Shown piece after piece: positions 40,952-50,103 of a stretch of DNA of 64,000 nucleotides (the stretch's first letter is position 1; every line of letters starts with the position of its first letter). Origin of the DNA: Telmatospirillum siberiense (GTDB lineage Bacteria; Pseudomonadota; Alphaproteobacteria; Rhodospirillales; Magnetospirillaceae). A model generated the notes under the pieces. It was not told the DNA's origin. It made no database searches and was given only the letters and a program-made list of their open reading frames with translations. Position numbers and translations under genes: made by a program. Location of the stretch: the NCBI RefSeq assembly GCF_002845745.1, contig NZ_PIUM01000021.1, positions 48,545 through 112,544 on the forward strand, in the 5' to 3' direction.

Positions 40952-41917
40952 ATGACCGCTGCTTCCAAAGCCGGCTATCGCGGCAAGATCTATGACAGCA
41001 TCCTCGAGACCATCGGGGGCACCCCCCTTGTTCGCTTCAAGAAGCTGGCCGCCGAAGCCGGGGTCAAGGCCGACATCGTCGGCAAGCTCGAATTCTTCAA
41101 TCCGCTGTCGTCGGTCAAGGACCGCATCGGTCTGGCGATGATCGAAGCCGCGGAGAAGGCCGGTAAGCTGGTTCCCGGTTCCGTCATCATCGAACCGACC
41201 TCGGGCAATACGGGCATTGCCCTGGCCTTCGTCGCCGCCGCCAAGGGTTACCGCCTCATCCTCACCATGCCGGAAAGCATGTCCCTCGAACGCCGCAAGA
41301 TGCTGGCCCTGCTGGGTGCCGAGATCGAACTGACCCCGGCGCCGAAGGGTATGACCGGCGCCGTGCGCCGGGCCGAGGAACTGGCCAAGGAAATCCCCCA
41401 TGCGGTGATCCTTCAGCAGTTCGAAAATCCGGCCAATCCGGCCATCCATGTCGCCACCACGGCGGAAGAGATCTGGGCCGATACCGAAGGCAAGGTCGAT
41501 ATCGTGGTTTCCGGCGTCGGCACCGGCGGCACCATCACCGGCATCGGCAGGGTTCTGAAGAGCCGCAAGCCCGGCGTCAAGCTGGTGGCGGTGGAGCCCG
41601 AGGATAGTCCGGTTCTGTCCGGCGGCGCTCCCGGCCCGCATAAGATCCAGGGTATCGGCCCGGGCTTCGTGCCGGCCGTGCTCGACCGCAGCGTGGTCGA
41701 CGAAGTGCTGCAGATCAGCAACGAGACCGCTTTCGCCACCGCCCGGAAGTCGGCCCGTCTGGAAGGCGTTCCCGTCGGCATCTCGTCGGGTGCCGCCCTG
41801 GCCGCCGCGCTTGAACTGGGCGCCCGTCCCGAGAACGCCGGCAAGCTGATCGTGGCGATCATCCCGTCCTTCGCCGAACGTTATCTGTCGACCGCCCTGT
41901 TCGACGGCATCGCCTGA
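40952..41917 (+). CDS. cysK: Cysteine synthase A (O-acetylserine sulfhydrylase)
   Basis: PLP enzyme that makes cysteine from O-acetylserine and sulfide, 321 residues. PLP-lysine motif [11 protein letters not shown] (Lys near residue 50), substrate-loop [11 protein letters not shown], phosphate-binding [12 protein letters not shown] and C-terminal [14 protein letters not shown] are all present. The 74-base gap after the Rrf2 gene contains an AT-rich promoter-like stretch (40895-40945). The product also feeds coaBC and methionine synthesis. Confidence 0.96.
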   Translation: MTAASKAGYRGKIYDSILETIGGTPLVRFKKLAAEAGVKADIVGKLEFFNPLSSVKDRIGLAMIEAAEKAGKLVPGSVIIEPTSGNTGIALAFVAAAKGYRLILTMPESMSLERRKMLALLGAEIELTPAPKGMTGAVRRAEELAKEIPHAVILQQFENPANPAIHVATTAEEIWADTEGKVDIVVSGVGTGGTITGIGRVLKSRKPGVKLVAVEPEDSPVLSGGAPGPHKIQGIGPGFVPAVLDRSVVDEVLQISNETAFATARKSARLEGVPVGISSGAALAAALELGARPENAGKLIVAIIPSFAERYLSTALFDGIA

Positions 41918-42057
41918 TGATCCCCCTCCCCGCCGGACGGCCGCAAGGCCCGTCGGGCGGGGAGGCCCGTTTCCCTTTTCCATTGTTCGGGCGGGGGCTC
42001 ACGAAGGCGGAACCGAGAACCATCGCATCCATTCTGAAATTCGGCTAAAACGAACGA

Positions 42058-42858
42058 ATGGATTTTTCCGAAGATCAGATCCGGCGCTACGCGCGCCATA
42101 TCATCCTGCCCGAGGTCGGCGGCACCGGGCAGGCCAAGCTCCTGGGGGCCAAGGTCCTGGTTGTCGGTGCCGGCGGCCTGGGATCCCCCGTGATCCTTTA
42201 TCTGGCGGCGGCCGGGGTGGGGACCATCGGTGTCGTCGACGACGACACGGTCGATCTCACCAATCTGCAACGCCAGGTTCTGCACCACACCGACCGGATC
42301 GGCTGGCCGAAGGCGGAAAGCGCCAAGGCGGCCGTGGCGGCGATCAATCCCGATGTCACCCTGGTGGCCCATCGGTTCCGCCTGGACGCCTCCAACGCCC
42401 TTGATCTGATCGGCCGTTACGACATCGTCGCCGACGGCAGCGACAATTTTCCGACCCGTTTTCTGGTCAACGACGCCTGCCGGCTGGCCGGCAAGACATT
42501 GGTCTCGGCGGCCGTCCTGCGTTTCGACGGGCAACTGTCCACCTTCAAGCCGGGCGGGCCGTGTTACCGCTGTCTCTATGCCGCGCCGCCGCCCGACGAC
42601 GATGTCCCGACCTGCGCCCAGGCCGGCGTGCTGGGGGCGATGGCCGGTGTCATGGGGACTTTGCAGGCGACCGAGGTTTTGAAGGAAATCCTTGGGATCG
42701 GCGATAGCCTCGCCGGGAACCTGCTGATCATCGATGCCCTGTCGACCACCATTCGCAAGGTCCGGCTGCGCCCCGATCCGACCTGTCCGCTGTGCGGCGG
42801 AGCGGCCTCCATCCATGATCTGTCCCAGCATCGGAGCACCGTGCGTGTCTGCGGATAA
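42058..42858 (+). CDS. moeB: MoeB/ThiF/HesA-family adenylyltransferase
   Basis: Activates the C-terminal glycine of small sulfur-carrier proteins (MoaD or ThiS) by adenylation. The 266-residue protein has RYARHIILPEVGGTGQAKL, the ATP motif VVGAGGLGSPVILYLAAAGVG, NLQRQVLHHTDRIG, and paired cysteines CYRC and CPLC for zinc. It has no rhodanese domain. MoeB or ThiF use cannot be decided from sequence; no moaD or thiS lies nearby. The 3' end overlaps the DsrE-like gene by 14 bases. Confidence 0.9.
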   Translation: MDFSEDQIRRYARHIILPEVGGTGQAKLLGAKVLVVGAGGLGSPVILYLAAAGVGTIGVVDDDTVDLTNLQRQVLHHTDRIGWPKAESAKAAVAAINPDVTLVAHRFRLDASNALDLIGRYDIVADGSDNFPTRFLVNDACRLAGKTLVSAAVLRFDGQLSTFKPGGPCYRCLYAAPPPDDDVPTCAQAGVLGAMAGVMGTLQATEVLKEILGIGDSLAGNLLIIDALSTTIRKVRLRPDPTCPLCGGAASIHDLSQHRSTVRVCG

Positions 42859-43288
42859 GGCTGGTCCGGACAAGCTGTCCCTGGTGCTGTTCTCGGGCGC
42901 TTACGACAAGGTGCATTACGCCTTGGCGATGGCGGCGGCGGCGCTGGCCAGCAATCGCATGGCGACCCTGTTCTTCACCATGGGCGCCACCCGCGCCCTG
43001 TTGGCCGCCGATGCCGGGGGGCCCGGTTGGCGGGACCTGCATCCCACCGAGGACGGTTTGGCGCCGCAGGTGGCCGACGCCGATCTGACGGCGAAGGGAA
43101 TCGGCGGGTTCGAGGAATTGCTGGCCGCCTGCGTCGCCCTGGGCGCCACGGTGATGGTCTGCGAGACGGGGCTGAGGGCGTTGGGGCTGGAGCTATCGGC
43201 GCTGCGCTCCGACGTGCCGGTGATGCCGGGGGGGCTGGTCTCCTTCCTGGCCGATGCCTCGGCGGATGGCGCCGTGGTGTTCATTTGA
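42845..43288 (+). CDS. DsrE/DsrF-like small sulfur-relay protein
   Basis: A 147-residue protein with the DsrE fold: VLFSGAYDKVHYALAMAAAAL, FFTMGATRALLA, GATVMVCETGLRALGL, VPVMPGGLVSFLADA. A cysteine (VMVCETG) lies where sulfur-relay members carry their reactive Cys, so sulfur handling is plausible. Start GTG at 42845 overlaps moeB; the stop overlaps the channel gene. Specific function unknown. Confidence 0.8.
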   Translation: MSADKAGPDKLSLVLFSGAYDKVHYALAMAAAALASNRMATLFFTMGATRALLAADAGGPGWRDLHPTEDGLAPQVADADLTAKGIGGFEELLAACVALGATVMVCETGLRALGLELSALRSDVPVMPGGLVSFLADASADGAVVFI

Positions 43289-44172
43289 AAGGGTCGTTCG
43301 ACTCCCGCCCCGTTCTCAATGACGACGGCAGCGTCCGCATCGAGCGCCTCAACGGAAGGCGGGCCGGCATCCGGGACCTTTATTATTGGCTGCTGACCAC
43401 CTCGCGGGGGAAGTTCGCCGCGGTCTTGGTCGTCGGCTATTTCGTCCTGAACACCTTTTTCGCCCTGGCCTATGTGGCGGGGGGCGGCATCGAGAACGCC
43501 CGTCCCGGCGCTTTTGAAGACGCCTTCTTCTTTTCGGTCCAGACCATGGCGACCATCGGCTACGGCAAGATGGTCCCGACCTCCACGCTGGCCAATGTCC
43601 TGGTCACCATCGAGGCCGGCGTCGGCCTGTTCGGCATCGCCGTCTCCGCCGCCCTGATGTTTTCCCGTTTTACCCGCGCCACGGCCGGCATTCTATTCAG
43701 CCGGCAGGCGGTGGTGACGCGTCTGAACGGGGTGCCGACCCTGATGTTCCGACTGGCCAACGAGCGCAACGATCTCATTCACGAAGCCCGCATCCATGTG
43801 GTGCTGGTCCGTACCGAGCGTTCGCCGGAAGGGCACGAATTCCGGCGTCTGCGCGATCTCGCCCTGGAACGCTCCTTCACGCCGATCCTGGGCCTGTCCT
43901 GGACGATCATGCATAAGCTCGACAAGGACAGTCCGCTTTATGGCTGCACTGCGGACGCGGCGCGGGACGAGGAATTGCAGTTCATCGTTCATCTGGCCGG
44001 GCACCACGAAGGCTTCCAGCAGGAGGTTCACTCCCGCTGGGCCTATTCGGCGAAGGACATCGCCTGGGGGGCACGGTTCGCCGACCTCTTCCGTCTACTG
44101 CCGGATGGCGGAAGGGCCCTCGATTACGCCTGTTTCAACCAGATCGTAGCCGATCCGGAGCCGGAGGCGTGA
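43285..44172 (+). CDS. Prokaryotic inward-rectifier potassium channel (KirBac3-like)
   Basis: A 295-residue potassium channel. Two membrane helices (about 44-66 and 101-128) flank the pore with SVQTMATIGYGKMVP (selectivity filter TIGYG at 90-94), followed by the cytoplasmic immunoglobulin-like domain (TLMFRLANERNDLIHEA, HVVLVRTERS, LSWTIMHKLDKDSPLYG, HHEGFQQEVHSRWAYSAKDI). Length and sequence layout match KirBac3.1 from Magnetospirillum magnetotacticum. The start is TTG at 43285, overlapping the DsrE stop (TTGA); no ATG or GTG fits the family N-terminus. Confidence 0.9.
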   Translation: MKGSFDSRPVLNDDGSVRIERLNGRRAGIRDLYYWLLTTSRGKFAAVLVVGYFVLNTFFALAYVAGGGIENARPGAFEDAFFFSVQTMATIGYGKMVPTSTLANVLVTIEAGVGLFGIAVSAALMFSRFTRATAGILFSRQAVVTRLNGVPTLMFRLANERNDLIHEARIHVVLVRTERSPEGHEFRRLRDLALERSFTPILGLSWTIMHKLDKDSPLYGCTADAARDEELQFIVHLAGHHEGFQQEVHSRWAYSAKDIAWGARFADLFRLLPDGGRALDYACFNQIVADPEPEA

Positions 44173-44178
44173 GCGGTC

Positions 44179-45165
44179 TCAGAGCATGCTGGCCAGGACG
44201 CGGTCCGGTGGATTATGGCCGTCGATATGGGTCTTGATGTTGATCAGCACCTTTTCGCCCATGTCGATGCGCCCTTCCAGGGTCGCCGAGCCCAGGTGGG
44301 GCAGCAGCACCACATTGTCCATTTCAAGCAGCTTCGGATTGACCGCCGGCTCATGCTCGAACACGTCGAGGCCGGCTCCGGCGATTTCCCTCTTTTGCAG
44401 CATGCGGGTGAGCGCGGCTTCGTCGACCACCTCGCCGCGCGCCGTGTTCACCACATAGGCATGCGGTTGCAGAAGCTTGAGACGTCGCGCCGACAGCAGG
44501 TGATAGGTCGCCGGGGTGTGCGGGCAATGCACCGAGATGACGTCCATGCGGGCCAGCATCTGATCGAGGCTTTCCCAGTAGGTGGCGTCGAGCTCCTGCT
44601 CCAGATCGGGGTGCAGGCGTTTGCGGTTATGGTAATGCACGGCCAGCCCGAACCCCTTGGCGCGCCGCGCCACGGCTTGGCCGATACGGCCCATGCCGAC
44701 GATGCCGAGGCGCTTGCCCCAGATGCGCCGTCCCAGCATGAAGGTCGGGCTCCATCCCTCCCAGCGGCCGGCGCGCACCAGGCGCTCGCCTTCCGTCAGC
44801 CGGCGCGGGACGGCCAGGATCAGGGCCATGGTCATGTCGGCCGTGTCCTCGGTCAGCACGTCGGGGGTATTGGTCACGGTGATGCCCCGTTGGCGCGCGG
44901 TAGCCAGGTCGATATGATCGACGCCGGCGCCGAAGTTGGCGATCAGCCGCAGGTTGGGGCCGGCTTGGGCAAGCACCGCGGCGTCGATGCGGTCGGTGAC
45001 CGTGGGGACCAGGACGTCGGCCGTCTTGACCGCCTCGATCAGATCGGCCTTGGTCAACGAGCGATCGTCGACGTTCAACCGCGCGTCGAACAATTCCATC
45101 AGACGGGTCTCGATGACGTCGGGCAGCTTGCGTGTGGCGAAAACCAAGGGCTTCTTAGGTGCCAT
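44179..45165 (-). CDS. D-2-hydroxyacid dehydrogenase, glyoxylate/hydroxypyruvate reductase type
   Basis: NAD(P)H-dependent reductase of 328 residues. The Rossmann motif is VGMGRIGQAVARRAKGFGL, the catalytic arginine lies in VNTARGEVVDEAAL, and the catalytic Glu/His are in HEPAVNPKLLEM and LPHLGSATLEGR. The family includes glyoxylate, hydroxypyruvate and phenylpyruvate reductases; the substrate is open. ATG at 45165 is preceded by GGAGG at eight bases, better than the upstream ATG at 45192. It converges on the channel gene with six bases between stops. Confidence 0.92.
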   Translation of the reverse strand: MAPKKPLVFATRKLPDVIETRLMELFDARLNVDDRSLTKADLIEAVKTADVLVPTVTDRIDAAVLAQAGPNLRLIANFGAGVDHIDLATARQRGITVTNTPDVLTEDTADMTMALILAVPRRLTEGERLVRAGRWEGWSPTFMLGRRIWGKRLGIVGMGRIGQAVARRAKGFGLAVHYHNRKRLHPDLEQELDATYWESLDQMLARMDVISVHCPHTPATYHLLSARRLKLLQPHAYVVNTARGEVVDEAALTRMLQKREIAGAGLDVFEHEPAVNPKLLEMDNVVLLPHLGSATLEGRIDMGEKVLINIKTHIDGHNPPDRVLASML

Positions 45166-45323
45166 CGTGGAGCCTCCGTCTTTTTTGGACATTCATTGTT
45201 ATTCGAGAGGCTGTAGCAAGACCAGCTCGTCTTGTCCAGTAGCCGAACGCCTTGAACGGCGATAGCTTGACCGGTTGCCCGGACCCTGGCAAATATTCCC
45301 TTACCGAAATGAAGGTCCCTGAT

Positions 45324-45842
45324 ATGCCGCCTGTGGCGCGACTGATCCGTTGCTTTTTCCCTCGTGGTGCAACCTTGGTGGCGCTGCTCCTTTTGGCGCA
45401 GGCCGCGGTTGCGGCGGAAAGCAGCGGCTTGCCGTTGCCAAGGTTCGTTTCCCTGCGTTCCGACGAGGTCAATTTGAGGACCGGGCCGGGGGTTCGCTAC
45501 CCGGTCGATTGGATCTACACCCGGCGCGATCTGCCGGTCGAGGTGATCGCCGAGTTTGAAACCTGGCGCAAAATCCGCGATTGGCAGGGGACCGAGGGCT
45601 GGGTGCATCAAAGCATGCTGGCGGCGCGGAGGATGGTGGTGGTGGTGGGAAGCCAGCGCCGCCTGCGTGCCGAGCCGGATGACAAAGCGCTGTCTCTCGC
45701 GCTGATCGATCCCAACGTTACCGGCCGCCTGCTTGGATGCCCAAGGAGCAAATCCTATTGTCGGGTCGAGATTGAGAATATCCAGGGATGGCTGAAGCGC
45801 GATGAGTTCTGGGGCGTTTACCAAACCGAGTATATCGAATAA
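45324..45842 (+). CDS. Exported SH3-domain protein
   Basis: A 172-residue protein with a signal peptide (GATLVALLLLAQAAVAAES) and one or two bacterial SH3 folds: VSLRSDEVNLRTGPGVRYP...WVHQSMLA, and VVVGSQRRLRAEPDDKALS...GWLKRDEFWGVY. Such proteins bind peptidoglycan or act as periplasmic scaffolds. GAAGG lies eight bases before ATG 45324; ATG at 45309 and TTG at 45252 are weaker. Its stop overlaps the next ATG. Confidence 0.85.
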   Translation: MPPVARLIRCFFPRGATLVALLLLAQAAVAAESSGLPLPRFVSLRSDEVNLRTGPGVRYPVDWIYTRRDLPVEVIAEFETWRKIRDWQGTEGWVHQSMLAARRMVVVVGSQRRLRAEPDDKALSLALIDPNVTGRLLGCPRSKSYCRVEIENIQGWLKRDEFWGVYQTEYIE

Positions 45843-46045
45843 TGGATCGCACCACGACGCTTCTGGGGGTGGCTGCGGCCATCGCGATTTTCGCCGTGTG
45901 CCTGCTGGGGGAGCGCCGTCCCCGTGAATTTGGCAAGCCGAGACTGTTTCCCTATATTCCGGTCATGATGGTCTGTCTGGTGGTGGTCATCGGCCTGCTG
46001 GCTCATCTGGTCGCCCTGGTCACCGGCCGGCCGGTCGGATCCTGA
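45842..46045 (+). CDS. Small two-span membrane protein
   Basis: A 67-residue protein with two hydrophobic segments (about 6-22 and 36-61) and a short basic loop ERRPREFGKPR between them. Its ATG overlaps the SH3-protein stop (TAATG), so the two are likely translated together and may work together in the envelope. No family recognised. Confidence 0.65.
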   Translation: MDRTTTLLGVAAAIAIFAVCLLGERRPREFGKPRLFPYIPVMMVCLVVVIGLLAHLVALVTGRPVGS

Positions 46046-46058
46046 CACTTCGATAATT

Positions 46059-46107
46059 CGCAAGCCTGGGGCAGTTCGCGCTTCGCGTGACCTGCCCCAG
46101 GCTTGCG
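46059..46107. repeat. Perfect 16-base inverted repeat after the small membrane gene
   Basis: CGCAAGCCTGGGGCAG (46059-46074) and its exact reverse complement (46092-46107) flank a 17-base loop that itself has GCG/CGC pairing. It would form a very stable hairpin 14 bases after the stop. It may act as a terminator for the SH3/membrane pair, or be a repetitive extragenic element. Confidence 0.7.
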
Positions 46108-46147
46108 TGACGCTTGAGAGTTTTCTTCCGCCTGTCGGCGGGATGCC

Positions 46148-46177
46148 CCCTTCTCCCGCGAGGGGAGAAGGGCTTTT
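46148..46177 (+). terminator. Hairpin with short T run
   Basis: CCCTTCTCCC (46148-46157) pairs perfectly with GGGAGAAGGG (46163-46172) across GCGAG, then CTTTT (46173-46177). It looks like an intrinsic terminator, though this purine/pyrimidine palindrome is also a common repeat in GC-rich proteobacteria. Confidence 0.5.
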
Positions 46178-46375
46178 GCCCTCAGGCCAACGAGCGCGAT
46201 TCAATCTATACGCAACGCGCTCCAAGCCCCAAAACCCCGAATTTTCGACGCGTATTTCGAACCCGACACCGACGGTATCGCGCCGTCCGGCGGCAATGCC
46301 GCTTGTCCTTTTCGGGGATGCTATCAAAGGTTGTAAATCCTATTTGTGATATTAACCATGTTAAAAAAATGGATA

Positions 46376-46401
46376 AAAAACCGTTTTTTGGAACGGTTTT
46401 T
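46376..46401. promoter_or_regulatory. AT-type hairpin in the hydrogenase leader
   Basis: AAAAACCGTT (46376-46385) pairs with AACGGTTTTT (46392-46401) across TTTTGG. It lies 46 bases before the hydrogenase start and resembles a terminator or attenuator. The interval 46046-46447 otherwise holds only inverted repeats (also GAGCGCG/CGCGCTC at 46192-46222) and no gene. No FNR, sigma-54 or HoxA-like site could be made out with confidence. Confidence 0.5.
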
Positions 46402-46447
46402 CGGATCATATTAGTTCCAAAATTACGTCGTTGGAGCGGGGGGAGCA

Positions 46448-47539
46448 ATGTTCGATCATGACGATAGCTTCTATCAGGTCATCCGGCGCCAGGGGGTATC
46501 CCGGCGCAGTTTTCTTAAATTCTGCAGCCTGACCGCGGCGAGTCTGGGGCTGGGCCCGATGGTCGCCTCGAAGATGGCTTACGCGCTGGAGACCAAGCCG
46601 CGCATCCCGGTGATCTGGCTGCATGGGCTGGAATGCACCTGTTGCAGCGAATCCTTCATCCGTTCGGCTCATCCGCTGGTGAAGGACGTGGTGCTGTCGA
46701 TGATCTCGCTCGATTACGACGACACCATCATGGCCGCCGCCGGTTATCAGGCGGAAGAAATCCTCGAGGAGACCAAGGCCAGGTACAAGGGCCGCTATAT
46801 CCTGGCGGTCGAGGGCAATTCGCCGCTGGGCAACGACGGCATGTATTGCTTTCCGGGCGGCGTGCCCTTCGTCGAGAAACTGAAATCCATGGCTGCCGAC
46901 GCCCAGGCGGTGATCGCCTGGGGATCCTGCGCCTCCAACGGCTGCATCCAGGCGGCCAAGCCCAATCCGACGCAAGCCGTGCCGATCCACAAGGTGATCA
47001 CCGACAAGCCGATCATCAAGGTGCCCGGCTGTCCGCCGATCGCCGAGGTGATGACCGGCGTGCTGACCTATATGCTGACCTTCGAGCGGTTGCCGGAGCT
47101 CGACAGTCAGCGCCGGCCGAAGATGTTCTACAGCCAGCGTATCCACGACAAATGCTATCGCCGCCCGCATTTCGACGCCGGGCAATATGTCGAGCATTGG
47201 GATGACGAGGGCGCCCGCAAGGGCTACTGCCTCTACAAGATGGGCTGCAAGGGCCCCACCACCTACAACGCCTGTTCGACGGTGCGCTGGAACGACGGCG
47301 TGTCCTTCCCCATCCAGTCCGGCCACGGATGTATCGGATGTTCGGAGGAAGGCTTCTGGGATCGCGGCTCCTTCTATTCACGGCTGACCGACATTACCCA
47401 GTTCGGCATCGAGAAGAACGCCGATGAGATCGGCGCCGGTGCCGGCGTGGTGCTGGGCGCGGCCGTGGCCGCCCATGCCGCCGTCAGCGCGGTGAAACAG
47501 GTATCCGACAAGAAAAATAAGAAAAACAAAGATCTATAA
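46448..47539 (+). CDS. hyaA: [NiFe] hydrogenase small subunit, oxygen-tolerant type
   Basis: The iron-sulfur subunit, 363 residues, exported by Tat: SRRSFLK at 18-24 and cleavage after AYA46. Mature start LETKPR. The proximal cluster region has ECTCCSES (Cys63, 65, 66) and GSCASNGC (Cys161, 166). In E. coli Hyd-1 mature numbering these equal 17, 19, 20, 115 and 120; Cys19 and Cys120 are the two extra ligands of the [4Fe-3S] cluster that gives oxygen tolerance. Further cluster motifs are [20 protein letters not shown] and [13 protein letters not shown]-terminal hydrophobic anchor (about 335-355) follows. hupS is an equivalent name. Confidence 0.93.
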   Translation: MFDHDDSFYQVIRRQGVSRRSFLKFCSLTAASLGLGPMVASKMAYALETKPRIPVIWLHGLECTCCSESFIRSAHPLVKDVVLSMISLDYDDTIMAAAGYQAEEILEETKARYKGRYILAVEGNSPLGNDGMYCFPGGVPFVEKLKSMAADAQAVIAWGSCASNGCIQAAKPNPTQAVPIHKVITDKPIIKVPGCPPIAEVMTGVLTYMLTFERLPELDSQRRPKMFYSQRIHDKCYRRPHFDAGQYVEHWDDEGARKGYCLYKMGCKGPTTYNACSTVRWNDGVSFPIQSGHGCIGCSEEGFWDRGSFYSRLTDITQFGIEKNADEIGAGAGVVLGAAVAAHAAVSAVKQVSDKKNKKNKDL

Positions 47540-47557
47540 AGGGGGGATTTGCAGGCC

Positions 47558-49345
47558 ATGACCATTCAGACACCCAACGGCTTCAAGCTCGACTCCGCCG
47601 GCCGGCGCGTCGTGGTCGATCCGGTGACCCGTATCGAGGGGCATCTGCGGCTCGAGGTCAACCTGGACGACCGCAACGTCATCCGGAACGCCGTCTCCAC
47701 CGGCACCATGTGGCGCGGCATCGAACTCATCCTCAAGGATCGGGACCCGCGCGACGCCTGGGCTTTCGTCCAGCGCATCTGCGGGGTCTGCACGGGGACC
47801 CACGCGTTGACCTCGGTCCGCGCGGTCGAGGACGCCCTGGCCATCAAGATCCCGGAAAACGCCAATTCCATCCGTAACATCATGCAGTTGGCGCTTCAGG
47901 TGCATGACCATCTGGTGCATTTCTACCATCTGCACGCCCTTGACTGGGTGGATGTGGTCAGCGCCCTTTCGGCCGATCCCAAGGAGACCAGTGTCCTGGC
48001 GCAGAGCATCTCGTCCTGGCCTCTGGCCTCGGCGGGCTATTTCCGCGACTTGCAGCAGCGCCTGAAAAGCTTCGTTTCCTCGGGGCAGTTAGGACCGTTC
48101 AAGAACGGCTACTGGGGACATCCCGCCTACAAATTGCCGCCCGAGGCCAATCTGCTGGCCGTCGCCCATTATCTGGAGGCGCTCGATTTCCAGAAGGACA
48201 TCGTCAAGATCCATGCCGTTTTCGGCGGCAAGAATCCCCATCCCAACTGGCTGGTCGGCGGGGTGCCCTGCGCCATCAACCTCGACGGTACCGGCGCCGT
48301 CGGGGCGATCAACATGGAGCGGCTCAATCTGGTCTCCTCGATCATCGACCGCTGCATCGAATTCACCGAGAAGGTCTATATTCCGGATCTCATGGCCATC
48401 GCCTCCTTCTACAAGGATTGGCTCCATGGCGGTGGGCTGTCGTCGCGCTCGGTGCTGTCCTATGGCGACATCCCCGAACAGGCCAACGATTATTCCGCGA
48501 AGAATCTGCTGTTGCCGCAAGGCGCCATCATCGACGGCAAGCTGGCCGAGGTGCATGCGGTCGATGTTCGCAATCCGCAGGAGATCCAGGAGTTCGTGAC
48601 CCATTCCTGGTACAAATATCCCGATGAGACCAAGGGCCTGCATCCCTGGGAGGGCGTCACCGAGGCCAATTTCGTCATGGGGCCCAATTTCAAGGGCGCC
48701 AAGACGAAGATCGAATCCCTCGACGAAGGCGGCAAATACTCCTATCTGAAGGCGCCCCGCTGGAAGGGCCATGCCATGGAGGTCGGCCCGCTGGCCCGCT
48801 GGATCATCGGCTACGCCCAGAACAAGCCCGAATTCAAGGAGCCGGTGGAGGCGACGCTGAAGGCCCTGGATGTGCCGGTGACGGCGCTGTTCTCGACGCT
48901 GGGGCGGACGGCGGCGCGCGGCCTGGAATGCCAATGGGCGGCGCGGAAGATGAAGTATTTCTTCGATAAGCTGGTCGCCAATCTCAAGTCGGGCGATCTC
49001 GCCACCGCCAATACCGGGAAATGGGACCCCTCCTCCTGGCCGTCCGACGTCAAGGGGGTCGGCTTCACCGAGGCTCCTCGCGGCGCCCTGGGCCATTGGA
49101 TCCACATCACCCAGGGGCGCCTCGCCAATTATCAATGCATCGTGCCCACCACCTGGAACGGTTCGCCGCGCGACCCCGACGGCAATATCGGCGCCTTCGA
49201 GGCCTCCCTGCTGGATACTCCGCTGGCCGATCCCCACAAGCCTCTGGAAATACTGAGGACCATCCACAGCTTCGATCCGTGCCTGGCCTGTTCGACCCAC
49301 GTCATGTCGCCCGACGGCGAGACGACGCGGGTCACCGTGCGCTGA
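47558..49345 (+). CDS. hyaB: [NiFe] hydrogenase large subunit
   Basis: Holds the NiFe(CN)2CO active site that oxidises H2, 595 residues. The L1 motif [15 protein letters not shown] (Cys75 and Cys78) and the C-terminal L2 motif DPCLACSTH supply the four Ni ligands. The last residues [14 protein letters not shown] after the His are removed by the maturation protease encoded two genes later. ATG at 47558 has AAGGGGGG at a good distance. Folded with the small subunit, it is exported as a complex by the Tat signal of that subunit. hupL is an equivalent name. Confidence 0.95.
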   Translation: MTIQTPNGFKLDSAGRRVVVDPVTRIEGHLRLEVNLDDRNVIRNAVSTGTMWRGIELILKDRDPRDAWAFVQRICGVCTGTHALTSVRAVEDALAIKIPENANSIRNIMQLALQVHDHLVHFYHLHALDWVDVVSALSADPKETSVLAQSISSWPLASAGYFRDLQQRLKSFVSSGQLGPFKNGYWGHPAYKLPPEANLLAVAHYLEALDFQKDIVKIHAVFGGKNPHPNWLVGGVPCAINLDGTGAVGAINMERLNLVSSIIDRCIEFTEKVYIPDLMAIASFYKDWLHGGGLSSRSVLSYGDIPEQANDYSAKNLLLPQGAIIDGKLAEVHAVDVRNPQEIQEFVTHSWYKYPDETKGLHPWEGVTEANFVMGPNFKGAKTKIESLDEGGKYSYLKAPRWKGHAMEVGPLARWIIGYAQNKPEFKEPVEATLKALDVPVTALFSTLGRTAARGLECQWAARKMKYFFDKLVANLKSGDLATANTGKWDPSSWPSDVKGVGFTEAPRGALGHWIHITQGRLANYQCIVPTTWNGSPRDPDGNIGAFEASLLDTPLADPHKPLEILRTIHSFDPCLACSTHVMSPDGETTRVTVR

Positions 49346-49377
49346 TCAGGGTTTCCGGATAAGGAAGGGGGGTGGTC

Positions 49378-50103
49378 ATGACGCTCAATTACACCAGCGA
49401 CGAGTCGGCGCGGGAGTTGCGGTCCCGCGCCATCGCCCGCGCCTCCATCTATGTTTTCGAGGCGCCGGTGCGCCTGTGGCACTGGGTCAATGCCCTGGCC
49501 ATCGTCGTGCTGATGGGCAGCGGCTATCTGATCGGCAGTCCCTTGCCATCCATGCCGGGCGAGGCCTCGGCCATCTTCACCACCGGCATCATCCGCTTCG
49601 TTCATTTCTCGGCCGGTTACATCCTGACCGTCGCTTTGCTGGGGCGGCTCTATTGGGCGGTAGTCGGCAACGTCCATTCCCGCCAGCTTTTCCGCCTGCC
49701 GCTCACCAGCCTGCGCTGGTGGAGCGAGGTGCTCTTCGAACTGAAATGGTATCTGTTCCTGGAACGTGTTCCGAAGAAATATGTCGGGCACAATCCGTTG
49801 GCCCATTTGATGATGGTCAGTATGTTCCTGACCACGCTGGTCTTCATGATCGGTACGGGCTTCGCCCTCTACTCCGAAGGGGCCGGCTACGACAGTTGGC
49901 AACATCTGCTGTTCGGCTGGATCGTCACCCTGGCCGGCAATAGCGAGCGGTTGCATCTTCTGCATCATCTCGGGCTGTGGATGATGGGCATCTTCGTTTT
50001 CCTGCATGTCTACGCGGCGATCCGCGAGGACATCATGTCGCGGCAGAATCTGATCAGCACCATCATCAACGGCGAGCGGGCCTTCAAGGACGACGAGCCG
50101 TGA
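49378..50103 (+). CDS. hyaC: Hydrogenase b-type cytochrome subunit
   Basis: Anchors the hydrogenase in the membrane and passes electrons to quinone. The 241-residue protein has four membrane helices with heme-ligating histidines in VRLWHWVNALAIVVLM, IIRFVHFSAGYIL and LHLLHHLGLWMMGIFVFLHVYAA (split motif). It has the signature of the HupC/HyaC/HydC family. ATG at 49378 follows a purine-rich site; GTG at 49372 is an alternative. Its stop overlaps the start of the protease gene. Confidence 0.94.
   Translation: MTLNYTSDESARELRSRAIARASIYVFEAPVRLWHWVNALAIVVLMGSGYLIGSPLPSMPGEASAIFTTGIIRFVHFSAGYILTVALLGRLYWAVVGNVHSRQLFRLPLTSLRWWSEVLFELKWYLFLERVPKKYVGHNPLAHLMMVSMFLTTLVFMIGTGFALYSEGAGYDSWQHLLFGWIVTLAGNSERLHLLHHLGLWMMGIFVFLHVYAAIREDIMSRQNLISTIINGERAFKDDEP

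Noticed and set aside
46046..46447. FNR or sigma-54 site for the hydrogenase promoter
   Set aside because: No TTGAT-N4-ATCAA or GG-N10-GC arrangement was found; the closest matches had wrong spacing.
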